Source of the DNA: Lactarius indigo
Taxonomy: Eukaryota; Basidiomycota; Agaricomycetes; Russulales; Russulaceae
DNA length: 64,000 bases
Direction: 5' to 3'
NCBI GenBank assembly: GCA_025766275.1
Contig: JAFKAC010000078.1
Coordinates: forward strand, 62,001-126,000
Shown: positions 11,930-21,159 of the stretch, piece after piece
How positions within the stretch are numbered: position 1 is the stretch's first letter
Layout of the letters: each line of letters opens with the position of its first letter
Position numbers and translations under genes: made by a program
Notes under the pieces: generated by a model
Databases searched by the model: none
Seen by the model: only the letters and a program-made list of their open reading frames with translations
Told to the model about the DNA's origin: nothing

Positions 11930-12448
11930 CTGACCGAATCACGCACAGAGTTATTTATTTGAAAGGTATATGGAACCTACCATTGCTTCTCAAAAGAATT
12001 GATATAGTTGCGTAGAAATATCTGTCGATTTTATCAAGACACGTCCCACATCCGACCTCGAGCTGGTTTTCAAAGACGATGCCGGTGTCACACACAAGTC
12101 TAACAAATTCAAGAACGGCGACCTTGTTCGCTGGGACCCCAACATGTTCGTGTCATTAGCCATGTTTTTTCCCTCACCCGTCGAGTGCTAATTATTCCGC
12201 GTAGCTATGTCAAGACCCACACAAAAGCTACGTTGACCATCGAGCGGGCGCTGTTCAAAATAAGGGTCGCTAAACTTTCCGTCGAGTTTATGCCATATAA
12301 GTTTGGAGACGATAAGGTCGTCCGCCTGGAAGGTGGTGGTGCCTTTCCTCCCAGTACAATCCGCTTCTTACTGAGCGGCTTCACAGATAGCGACCATCGC
12401 GTTGCCGTGACTTTTGTTTACACGAAATCCAAATGCGTGGGTCTTTGA
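11930..12448 (+). CDS. C2-like domain protein, 3' exons only
   Basis: Three exons fit in phase: about 11930-11971 (after a CATAG acceptor), 12016-12145 and 12205-12448 (TGA). The introns are GTATAT...GCGTAG and GTTCGT...GCGTAG. The encoded segment has ISVDFIKTRPTSDLEL, then HKSNKFKNGDLVRWD, then LTIERALFK and VEFMPYKFGDD. This alternation of strands and a THKSxKFxxGxxxRW turn resembles C2-like domains seen in fungal multi-domain proteins; that assignment is from memory of the pattern. No start codon is visible. The LINE inserted 340 bp upstream may have removed or separated the 5' exons. It lies 100 bp before the GTPase gene on the same strand. Confidence 0.5.
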
Positions 12449-12549
12449 TTGTTCTCTAGTGCCAGAAAGCCGTTGAATTCCTCCTATAGTCGGCAGACGT
12501 CACTCGCGATCTTGACCCTCGAGCCACCTTCCCAAACACCATTGCTCCA

Positions 12550-13532
12550 ATGGACATAGAGCAACCCCGTCGTCGAATTCCAGAAATCAAGTTCCGCGTG
12601 CTTATTATAGGCAGAGCAAACGCAGGAAAGACGTCTATCCTGCAGAGAATCTGCGAAACAACAGAGAGCCCCATCATTTACCGGGGAGGGGAGGAAGTAC
12701 GTAGTCCAACCTTTTTGTCCGCGAACCTGATCTCACTGCCGACCAGGTTAAACTCGATCCGTCCATGGATGTAAGTGATAGTAGGATTCTCTTCGGTCGT
12801 CTTAAACACGAAGCCAGCGAGGCGAGCACGGAATCGACGACGAACTCGTGTTCTCTAATCATAAGGGCTACGTTTTCCACGACTCGTGTGGAATTGAGGC
12901 AGGAAGCGCCAAGGAACTCATGATTCTGCAAGAGTTCATTCGACGCAAGTGTGGAGAAAGGCGACTGGCAAACAGATTGCATGCGATATGGTTTGGACTG
13001 TCAAGTGTTCACGATTATGACAACTAACGGTCATGGTTTTTGAGGTACTGCGTCCCAATGGACAACCAACGGCCACAGCTCGATCTCAAATTTTTCAAGG
13101 ACATCTGTCCTGACGGAAACGGTGTGTCATTACGGACGTCCGTGACTAGATTAACCAGATAATTTTCAGTCCCTATCGTTGCTGTATTTACAAAATATGA
13201 TCAATTCCTACGAAATGTCCAAATCTATGTGGAAGATTTCGGAGGCCCAGATGACAATGTATCGGATGTGGCGGAGAAACAATTTGAAGAGCACTACTTG
13301 CGTGCACTGGATGATGGTGTTAGATTCGTACGATTAGAAAGTGAGTGGAGGGCCAGATACGAGAGTTACGTGCTAATACTTTTGGGCAGAAATGCACAAG
13401 CAAAATATGGGCTGCGATAAGCTTATTGAGACGACAGCTGCAGCTTTAAATGACGACATCGTCGGATTGATGCTTTTGGCCGTGCAGAACGGTAATTTAG
13501 CATTAAGTGTTAAAGAAGCTTTGAGGCGGTGA
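12550..13532 (+). CDS. P-loop GTPase (fungal G-domain family), copy 1
   Basis: Six exons join without any frame break: 12550-12696, 12747-12770, 12818-12990, 13045-13121, 13170-13340, 13390-13532, giving 244 residues. The Walker A/G1 motif GRANAGKT is at residues 21-28, a DSCG in the G3 position is in exon 3, and TKYDQF (G4) is at the start of exon 5. HAIWYCVPMDN is assembled across the exon 3/4 junction. The family is greatly expanded in agaricomycetes and its cellular role is unknown; nucleotide binding is inferred from motifs. The paralog at 48286 has the same exon lengths apart from 12 nt in exon 1. The TGA stop lies within a perfect GTGAGT donor, so an alternative spliced tail (exon 13583-13655) is possible and would lead into the repeat array. 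Confidence 0.85.
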
Positions 13533-13582
13533 GTGTGCTAATGGGAGTGCAATGTGAGCAACAATGACGATGAGCATTGCAG

Positions 13583-13655
13583 TACCGGTTCCCATACTTA
13601 CATGGGGGTCAGAGATATAGTTCGGGAGTGTCTCATCCCGTTTCCACACATCTGG
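13583..13655 (+). other. Possible alternative C-terminal exon of GTPase copy 1
   Basis: If the donor at 13529 (CG|GTGAGT) is used with the acceptor ending at 13582 (ATTGCAG), a 73-nt exon follows in phase. It encodes a tail containing VRDIVRECLIPFPHIW and ends before another GTGAGT at 13656. From there the next acceptor can be TACTAG at 13727, the first acceptor of the microexon array, or GTACAG at 13694, which gives a stop almost at once. A hydrophobic FPHxW tail is plausible for this family but is not proven by the sequence. Confidence 0.45.
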
Positions 13656-13727
13656 GTGAGTATCGATAAGGCAATACAGTAAATTGTGGTACAGGATTGA
13701 TAATCTTTGATACTGCCTGACTACTAG

Positions 13728-16167
13728 TGGGTGAGTGGCTGCCGTGGCTCTCTGTGTTTCAAATCTGCTGACGATGGCTGTCCTCGGCTATCCAGAGAGT
13801 GAGTGGCTGCTGTGACTCTCTGTTTCGAGCCAGCTGACGACAGCTTTCCTCGGCTCTCCAGAGAGTGAGTGGCTGCTGTGGCTCTCTGTGTTTTGAGCCT
13901 GCTGATGACGGCTGTCCTCGCCTCTCCAGGATGTGAGTGACTGTCGTGTCTATCTGTGTTTCGAGCCTGCTGACGACAGCTGTCCTCGGCTCTCCAGGGA
14001 GTGAGTGGCTGCTGTGACTCTCTGTGTTTCGAGCCTGCTGACGACAGCTGTCCTCGCATCTCCAGAGAGTGAGTGGCTGCCGTGACTCTCTGTGTTTCAA
14101 GCCTGCTGACGACAGCTGTCCTCGCCTCTCCAGAGAGTGAGTGGCTGCCGTGACTCTCTGTGTTTCGAGCCTGCTGACGATGGCTGTCCTCGCCTCTCCA
14201 GAGAGTGAGTGGCTGCCGTAGCTCTCTGTGTTTCGAGCCAGCTGATGACGGCTGTCCTCGCCTCTCCAGGATGTGAGTGGCTGCTGTGACTCTCTGTGTT
14301 TTGAGCCTGCTGACGACAGCTGTCCTCGCCTCTCCAGAGAGTGAGTGGCTGCCATGACTCTGTGTCTCGAGCCTGCTGACAACAGCTGTCCTCGCCTCTC
14401 CAGAGAGTGAGTGGCTGCCGTGACTCTGTGTTTCGAGCCTGCTGACAACAGCTGTCCTCGCCTCTCCAGGAAGTGAGTGGCTGCCATGACTGTCTGTGTT
14501 TCGAGCCTGCTGATGACGGCTGTCCTCGCCTCTCCAGGATGTGAGTGGCTGCTGTGACTCTCTGTGTTTCGAGCCTGCTGACGACGGCTGTCCTTGGCTC
14601 TCCAGGAAGTGAGTGGCTGCCGTGACTCTGTGTCTCGAGCCTGCTGACGACAGCTCTCCTTGCCTCTCCAGAGAGTGAGTGGCTGTCGTGACTCTCTGTG
14701 TTTCGAGCCTGCTGACGACGGCTGTCCTCGCTTCTCCAGCTCGTGAGTGGCTGCCGTAGCTCTCTGTGTTTCGAGCCTGCTGACGATGGCTGTCCTTGGC
14801 TCTCCAGGAAGTGAGTGGCTGCCGTGACTCTCTGTGTTTCGAGCCTGCTGACGACGGCTGTCCTCGCATTTCCAGGGAGTGAGTGGCTATCATGACTCTC
14901 TGTGTTTCGAGCCTGCTGACGACGGCTGTCCTTGGCTCTCCAGTTTGTGAGTGGCCGTCGTGGCTCTCTGTGTTTTGAGCCTGCTGACGACAGCTGTCCT
15001 TGGCTCTCCAGTTCGTGAGTGGCCGCTGTGACTCTGTGTTTCGAGCCTGCTGACAATGGCTGTCCTTGGCTCTCCAGAGAGTGAGTGGCCGTCGTGGCTC
15101 TCTGTGTTTCGAGCCTGCTGACGATGGCTGTCCTTGGCTCTCCAGAGAGTGAGTGGCCACCGTGACTCTGTGTTTTGAGCCTGCTGACGACTGCTGTCCT
15201 CGCCTCTTCAGGAAGTGAGTGGCTGCCGTGACTCTCTGTGTTTCGAGCCTGCTGACGATGGCTGTCCTCGGCTCTCCAGAGAGTGAGTGGCTGCTGTGAC
15301 TCTCTGTGTTTTGAGCCTGCTGACGACAGCTGTCCTCACATCTCCAGGGAGTGAGTGGCTACCATGACTCTCTGTGTTTCAAGCCTGCTGACGATGGCTG
15401 TCCTCGGCTCTCCAGAGAGTGAGTGGCTGCTGTGACTCTCTGTGTTATGAGCCTGCTGACGACAGCTCTCCTCGCATCTCCAGGGAGTGAGTGGCTACCA
15501 TGACTCTCTGTGTTTCAAGCCTGTTGACAATGGCTGTCCTCGGCTTCCCAGGAAGTGAGTGGTCGCCGTGGCTCTCTGTGTTTCGGGCCTGCTGACGATG
15601 ACTGTCCTTGGCTCTCCAGTTCGTGAGTGGCTGCTGTGGCTCTCTGTGTTTTGAGCCTGCTGATGACGGCTGTCCTCGCCTCTCCAGATAGTGAGTGACT
15701 GTTGTGTCTATCTGTGTTTCGAGCCTGCTGACAACAGCTGTCCTCGCCTCTCCAGAGAGTGAGCGGCTGCCATGACTCTGTGTTTTGAGCCTGCTGACGA
15801 CAGCTGTCCTCGCCTCTCCAGCTCGTGAGTGGCTGCCGTGACTCTCTGTGTTTTGAGCCTGCTGACGATGGCTGTCCTCGCCTCTCCAGAGAGTGAGTGA
15901 CTGTCATGTCTATCTGTCTTTTGAGCCTGCTGACGACAGCTGTCCTCGGCTTTCCAGAGAGTGAGTGGCTGCCGTGACTCTCTGTGTTTCAAGCCTGCTG
16001 ACGACGGCTGTCCTTGGCTCTCCAGGAAGCGAGTGGCTGCCGTGGCTCTCTGTGTTTCGAGCCTGCTGATGACGGCTGTCCTCGGCTCCCCAGGTCGTGA
16101 GTGGCTGCCATGTGTCACTGTGTCTTGAGCCAGCTGATGACTCTTGCCCTCGGATCTTCAGGATGTG
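13728..16167 (+). repeat. Tandem array A: 36 intron-like 66/68-bp units separated by 3 nt
   Basis: GTGAGT-type donors occur at 13731, 13799, 13865, 13933, 14001 and so on to 16165: 37 donors and 36 complete units. Most units are 68 bp; the 66-bp ones lack one CT in GACTCTCTG. Each unit reads donor GTGAGT, a CTGAC branch-site match about 24 nt before the end, a pyrimidine tract, and acceptor CCAG or TCAG. Exactly 3 nt then precede the next donor. The intron-like part is 63-65 nt, a normal length for this genome. The 3-nt spacers vary: AGA 15 times, GAA 6, GAT 4, GGA 4, TTC 2, CTC 2, and TTT, ATA, GTC and TGG once each. The donor at 16029 is GCGAGT; all others are GT. It may be a chain of single-codon microexons or an expanded intron minisatellite. 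Confidence 0.9.
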
Positions 16168-16960
16168 AGTTACCATATGCCTTTCTGCGTCTTTTTACCT
16201 GTTGATTATACCTGTCTTTGACTATTCATCAATCTCACTCATCCCTGATCACCTAGAGCGTGCGTGCTTGCTCCCTTTTCTAGCTTGCTAATGGTGTTTA
16301 CCTCTAGTTTTCCAGTTTGTAAGTGCTTTCTGTATATTCACCGAACCAAAAATCTGACTTGTCCTTCAGACAGTGCAGATTATGTCACTGCCCGCCATTC
16401 GAAATGTGTTCTTTTTGTACTACATTCATCTATCCCTGGCTTACGATTTTTATCTCTCTAGCTTACTGCCACCGGTCTTGGCACCAGTTATCATTTGATT
16501 CTCGGTATTTCACATCATTATCTTTAGCGCCTATTTGACTTTTGTCTAAGCTCTCATCCTCATCTTGAAGCATGCCAGTTTATTATGTCTCTCAAACATG
16601 TCACCTGAATTAGCTTTAACCCATGCGGACATTTGCTATTGGGATGCAAACATTGCCTCGAAAATTCAACAATACCTTGCTGCACCTCAAGAGCACTCTG
16701 ACGAGTCATTTGCAAGCTTTATTATGTCCACTGATTTCGTTCGTTTGTTTTTATATCTTTTAATATATTGTCTCAATCTTTTAGTACAGTCCTACTCTTC
16801 GGTAGAAACCACATTTTCACAGACATGATCGTTGGTTTAGGCCGTTCTGGGAATCAATATTCCCATGCAAGTTTATCTTCTTACTGGAGTTGAGCAACAC
16901 CGCATGGAAGATAGTTAGATCTATTATTTAATGGTCTAGGAATCGTGTACTATTTGAGCC
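16168..16960 (+). other. Putative downstream exons following array A
   Basis: The acceptor-3 nt-donor pattern continues twice beyond the regular array: CTAG|AGC|GTGCGT at 16257-16259 and CCAG|TTT|GTAAGT at 16316-16318. Larger blocks are then shared with the region after array B. One is an exon-like segment after TGCAG at about 16379. Another, at about 16565-16735, encodes LALTHADICYWDAN and KIQQYLAAP. A third, at about 16795-16850, encodes RWFRPFWESIFP. The second copy (19.6-20.3 kb) has diverged in nucleotides but keeps similar residues in the same frame (LTQAELDYREAN, KIQRHL, RFKRFWKPVFP), supporting real coding exons. I do not recognise the protein. Confidence 0.45.
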
Positions 16961-19012
16961 ATGTATGATGTGTACGATCGAACTCGATGTCATAGACTGC
17001 ATCCACCCCCAATCATTCGTCCGCTCACGCTTCAGTTGCCACCCTCTCTGCAGCCTCTACTATCACTAGTCCGTACAACCACAGCGGGTGCACACATCTC
17101 AGCGGTCAAAGTGGTAGATGCAGATGTAGAATACACAGTGGCATTAAAGGGTACAACACCTGCCATATCTGTGTGCCGCTTGATCGTGTGATTGAGCCTG
17201 GTGACCTTTTTGGGGTCTGGGACAGGGAGCCGTGTGGGGTGCCCTCATCTGACAGTGCGATCTCCGCAAAGCTATGTCTTTGAAACGTACTGTCAGAGGT
17301 GCTCTGTCCAGCTTATGGGCGCCATGCATAGGAACGTAACCAGGGTTTCGTTCGCCTGCTCATGGATCAGCTTGAATTGGTGGTGCTGTGAGGAATTGGC
17401 CCTCCTCGTCTTCCCTGTATACATGCGCGAGTTCGTGCAAGGGCTGTAGGCATGTGGTTCTGTCGTCTGTTTGAGGCCGGTAATGACTAGACACGATGTT
17501 GGTGATGTTATTGAGCAAGCACTCTCTTGAATCGGACCCTGGTGTCCTGACTGAGTCGGATGAGCGGGGTGCCTAGGAGTTAGGGGCACACAGCGCAGAA
17601 TGAGTAGAATGTGGATATTGTAGGTCTGGCCCACATGCTCTTGGGCATTTTCTGGGTGGAGACAATGATATCTCAAGCATCGAGACCAAGTGAAGCTACT
17701 CAATAATACAAGTGTGCAGGTTTCACGGTGGACCAGAGGGAAATTTATGGCATGGACCAGAGCTGCGCAATGGCCGATATACAAGTACTCTACACCCGAC
17801 TCAAGGCTTCTCGAGAACTATTGCCTCAAATGGGTATTCGCTTGCAAGTGCGTTCAAACAAGTCCAAAGAGACGCATCGCGGAAGGAAGGTCACTGGTCC
17901 AATGTTTTTCCTCTCCGAATTCTCCCCTTGCCGATCTTTATGACGCGACAGTGCTACTTTCCACTAGTTCTGCATTGCATTTGTAGTTCAACGTGCCATA
18001 ATTGTATCACTGTGTGACTCCGAGACTCTCCGTCGTCCAGGTGAGCATGTCAGTCGCTACCACTTTCAGCGAGTCAGTCTCATTCGAAACAGCTTTGTTT
18101 GCGTCAACGACTCGCCGCCATCGATATCTTTTCACACATCGCCAGAAATGGCTTCCTGTCGCTTTTCAATCCCCCCTGCAGTACTGAAGTGTGCAGCGTC
18201 CCTACCCTTTATTTAATGCCCACAACTTCAAGTTCATCCCACTCCAGAACACAGGGCACTGTGTCATAAGGACTAACACGCGTAAACCTCAGTTCCTAAG
18301 CTATATTTGGTCTAACCTATGTCAACACTCCCTCCTCTCTGACCAGGGGTCCCGCCACCACCAAACCGGAAACGTCATGCGGTCAAAGTTCCTCGCCGAC
18401 TTCAAATACTTACTACACTAGTACTCGTAATGTCTAGTAAAGACTCCAAACCATCCCCATCGCCGCTTTGCGCATAACACCGATGCGATTTCTCCATCTG
18501 TGTTGCCGGACGAAATCAGGATACTATCGCGATCTCGTCTTCGGTGGGCAACGCCGTGCCGTGGTCGATGTCTCACAGCGGACTCTCTCCTCGCGCCCAC
18601 GCTTGGATGGCGGGCATCCACGCCATTGCAGAAGCAGGATAGCAGGAGATGACCTCGAGTTTGAAGCCCCAGAGAAGGTCCATGCCAACGCTCATTGGTC
18701 TGTCCATGTTGTCCCGGTAGCCGCTAAGCCTCGCGGGTGCAAAGCTTGGGGTGGTCGCAGAGGTAGATGCAGACGCAAACGCGGCACAGCAAGGTGGAGG
18801 CTAGGAGCACGCTGTCCGCTGTGCGTGTGCGGAAGGACAGCTCCAACGAGTCTTTCGGCCTGGTGACCTTTTCAGGCCAAATACGGGGAGGCATGCATCG
18901 GCCTGTGCAATTTTCGTGAAGCTCCGTCCTTAACGCATCGAGTCAGAAGAATGGGACTGGAGGATGTGGGCAAGTGAACGAACACCAAACGAGGCGCGGA
19001 AGGTCCTGTCCA
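16961..19012. other. No secure gene; possible decayed third copy of the array gene's 5' part
   Basis: Short frames only. Parts of 17039-17320 resemble 18690-19013, just before array B. Shared words include GCGGGTGCA, GGTAGATGCAGA, CCTGGTGACCTTTT and CTGTCCAGCT. At 17320 the sequence corresponding to the first array acceptor is followed by ATGGGC instead of a donor, so no array follows. This suggests a truncated duplicate, but the similarity is patchy. Confidence 0.3.
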
Positions 19013-19013
19013 G

Positions 19014-19642
19014 CTGGTGAGCAGCTGTGGTGACTTGGTACATTTCGAGCCTGCTGACGATGGCTGTCCTTGGCTCTCCAACATGTGAGTGGTTTCCAAA
19101 ATTTCAAGCTTACCGGCAATAGCTGTCCTCGGCTGTCCAGTTGGTGAGTGGTTGTTGTGGCTCAGTGCGTTTCAAGCTTAGTGATGACGGCCATCCTCGG
19201 CTGTCCATCATGTGAGCAGCTGCTGTGGCTCAGTGCATTTCAAGCCTACCGACAACGGCTGTCCTCTGCTCTCCAGTCCGTGAGTGGCTGCCATGGCTCG
19301 GTGCTTTTCAAACCTACTGACGACAGCCATCCTCGGCTCTCCAGAAAGTGAGTGGCTGCCGTGGGTCAATGCGTTTCAAGCCTACTATGACGGCTGTCCT
19401 TGGCTCTCCAGTTTGTAAGTGGCTGCGTTGTCTCAGGGCGTTTCAAGCCTACTGATGACAGCTGTCTTTGGCCTCTAGTTGGTGAGTGGTTGCAGTGATT
19501 GGGGCCTTTCAAGCCTCCTCATCAGGCCTATCCTCGGCTCTCCAGGAAGTGAGTAGCTGTTTCCTCGGTCTATTTCTACACCTGTTGATCACGCTTGTCC
19601 TTGACCTTCCATTGATCCTACTCATTCCTGGCCCTCAAGCGC
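19014..19642 (+). repeat. Tandem array B: diverged intron-like units with 3-nt spacing
   Basis: Donors lie at 19017, 19085, 19144, 19212, 19280, 19348, 19415, 19482, 19549 and 19643. Each is preceded by a 3-nt spacer (CTG, CAT, TTG, CAT, TCC, AAA, TTT, TTG, GAA, CGC) and then by AG, except two positions where AG has become AA or AT. Units are 59-94 bp. Interiors differ substantially from array A and from each other, yet donors (GTGAGT, GTGAGC, GTAAGT, GTGCGT) and the 3-nt spacing persist. The last units align with the end of array A (GAA, then AGC in A and CGC in B). Confidence 0.75.
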
Positions 19643-20390
19643 GTGCGTGCCGCATGCACTTCAAGTTCTTTCCAGCCTGTTAATCGTGTTTAGCTTTGGT
19701 TATCTTCTTTGTAAGTGCTCCCCGTATGTTCACTCAACCAAGTATAAGGCAATGCAGGCTACGTCATTTTCCACCCTTCAAAATGTGTTATTTTCGTATC
19801 ACAACCATCTTTCTCTGTCGCTTATGATATTTATTTCTCTAGCTCACCCACAAAAGTCATCGTGATCCTCATTTGATCTTTGGTATTGCACTCTATCGTC
19901 TTGAGAGCGTATTTAACCTCTGTGGAAGGTGCTATCATTATCTTCAAGCATACCACGTTCTTACGACTCTCGGGCCTCTCAGCCGAATCCGTACTGACTC
20001 AGGCGGAGCTGGACTATCGAGAGGCGAATGTTGACTTGAAAATTCAACGACACCTCACGAGGTCTTCTCACTAGAAAGACTCTGTTGTGCTATCTGCACG
20101 CTTTATTATGGCTACGGATATTGGTTCTTTTTTACTCTTGCGTCTGTTATGATAATATCTAATCATGCTTCTAGGGCTATCTCAGTCCCCACATCGGTCC
20201 TTGGATGAGCTTTTAGTGCCCGCCCAATCTTCTGTCGAAACACACGTGCATAGAAAAGACCATCGGTTTAAACGGTTTTGGAAACCCGTATTTCCGCGCA
20301 CGTCTTGAGGGTCACCACAAGGAAGGTTTAATAGATGCTGTGTCGGGTGGTCCAGCAATTGTGTAGTCGAGCGTATGATGTATATGTCAT
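19643..20390 (+). other. Putative downstream exons following array B
   Basis: Diverged duplicate of 16260-16960. It contains a segment at about 19950-20075 encoding LTQAELDYREAN and KIQRHL, and one at about 20170-20310 encoding RFKRFWKPVFP. Reading frames are conserved between copies better than the surrounding sequence. The product is unknown. Confidence 0.4.
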
Positions 20391-21159
20391 TCGGCATTGT
20401 TGTTGTCGTTTCACCAAATCCGGTTTCTGTTCGTGAGATGGGAGAAGTCCATTACCATGTATGATCAACGATCAACAAACGATTTGATTTTGGAGAGCTG
20501 TGAGGATAAACTTTCACTTTACTTTCCCTCTCCCCACCAACCGCTGGCAGTGACCACTCGTAGTATGTTTCATAGCGGCTCTTCGGCGCCTTATACAAGC
20601 GTCTGGGCTGCGCATTGTGCCGGAGAGAGGGTTATGGAGATCGTGCTCGAAGTCTCAGACCGCATACTAGGGTCATCATTGCTGCCAACAACACTAGGCT
20701 ACCCGATGGTGACAGAGTCAGTCTGGGGAGCGCGTCCGCTGTGCCCATCTGGAAGCCTGAGAGCATGTAGTCCGAACCTAGAGACTTTTTTTTTTGGGCC
20801 GAAGCCGGCTCGCAGGCAAACCGAATCGGCGACCTGGGCTAACACTAGCAGAGACAATCCCACTCTTACATTGAGCGGCCCTGGGAGTTCAGGGCCAAGC
20901 CGTAGACACAAAACTCGGAAGACCAGAGACTGGGCTCGCACGCGCCGAATGCCCATTCTATTGATATTGGATCTTCACCCACATCGCTAGCAGAGCAGAC
21001 CGGGAAATCTATGCACAGGGTATGTTACCAGAGGTATAAATGGCGACACGACATGGATAGATAAAGCGATAAGTATGTTATGTACATCCAAAAGGCACGA
21101 CCGCCCGGTCAGCGTAGTAGTGACTTAACCAAACTCGTCAAATAAGACATCGCTGTCAC
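20391..21159. other. Intergenic; possible truncated retroelement tail at 20788-20990
   Basis: At 20788 a run of ten T is followed by GGGCCGAAGCC and about 190 bp of GC-rich sequence without coding character. On the minus strand this reads as unique sequence ending in poly(A), like the 3' end of a short truncated LINE or a SINE. No flanking target duplication could be seen. A 197-codon forward frame here (20397-20990) shows no recognisable domain and spans this insert, so I do not call it a gene. Confidence 0.3.

Noticed and set aside
13724..15160. 478-codon minus-strand frame as a repeat protein gene
   Set aside because: Openness occurs in all three minus frames from unit composition and length 68. 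The plus-strand reading explains the donor, branch and acceptor at fixed places. Kept only as an alternative in the findings.
13731..16167. CRISPR array
   Set aside because: Units are contiguous with only 3 nt between them, there are no unique spacers of 25-40 nt, and the host is a eukaryote.
20397..20990. 197-codon forward frame
   Set aside because: No recognisable motif, and it spans a T-rich retroelement-like tail.
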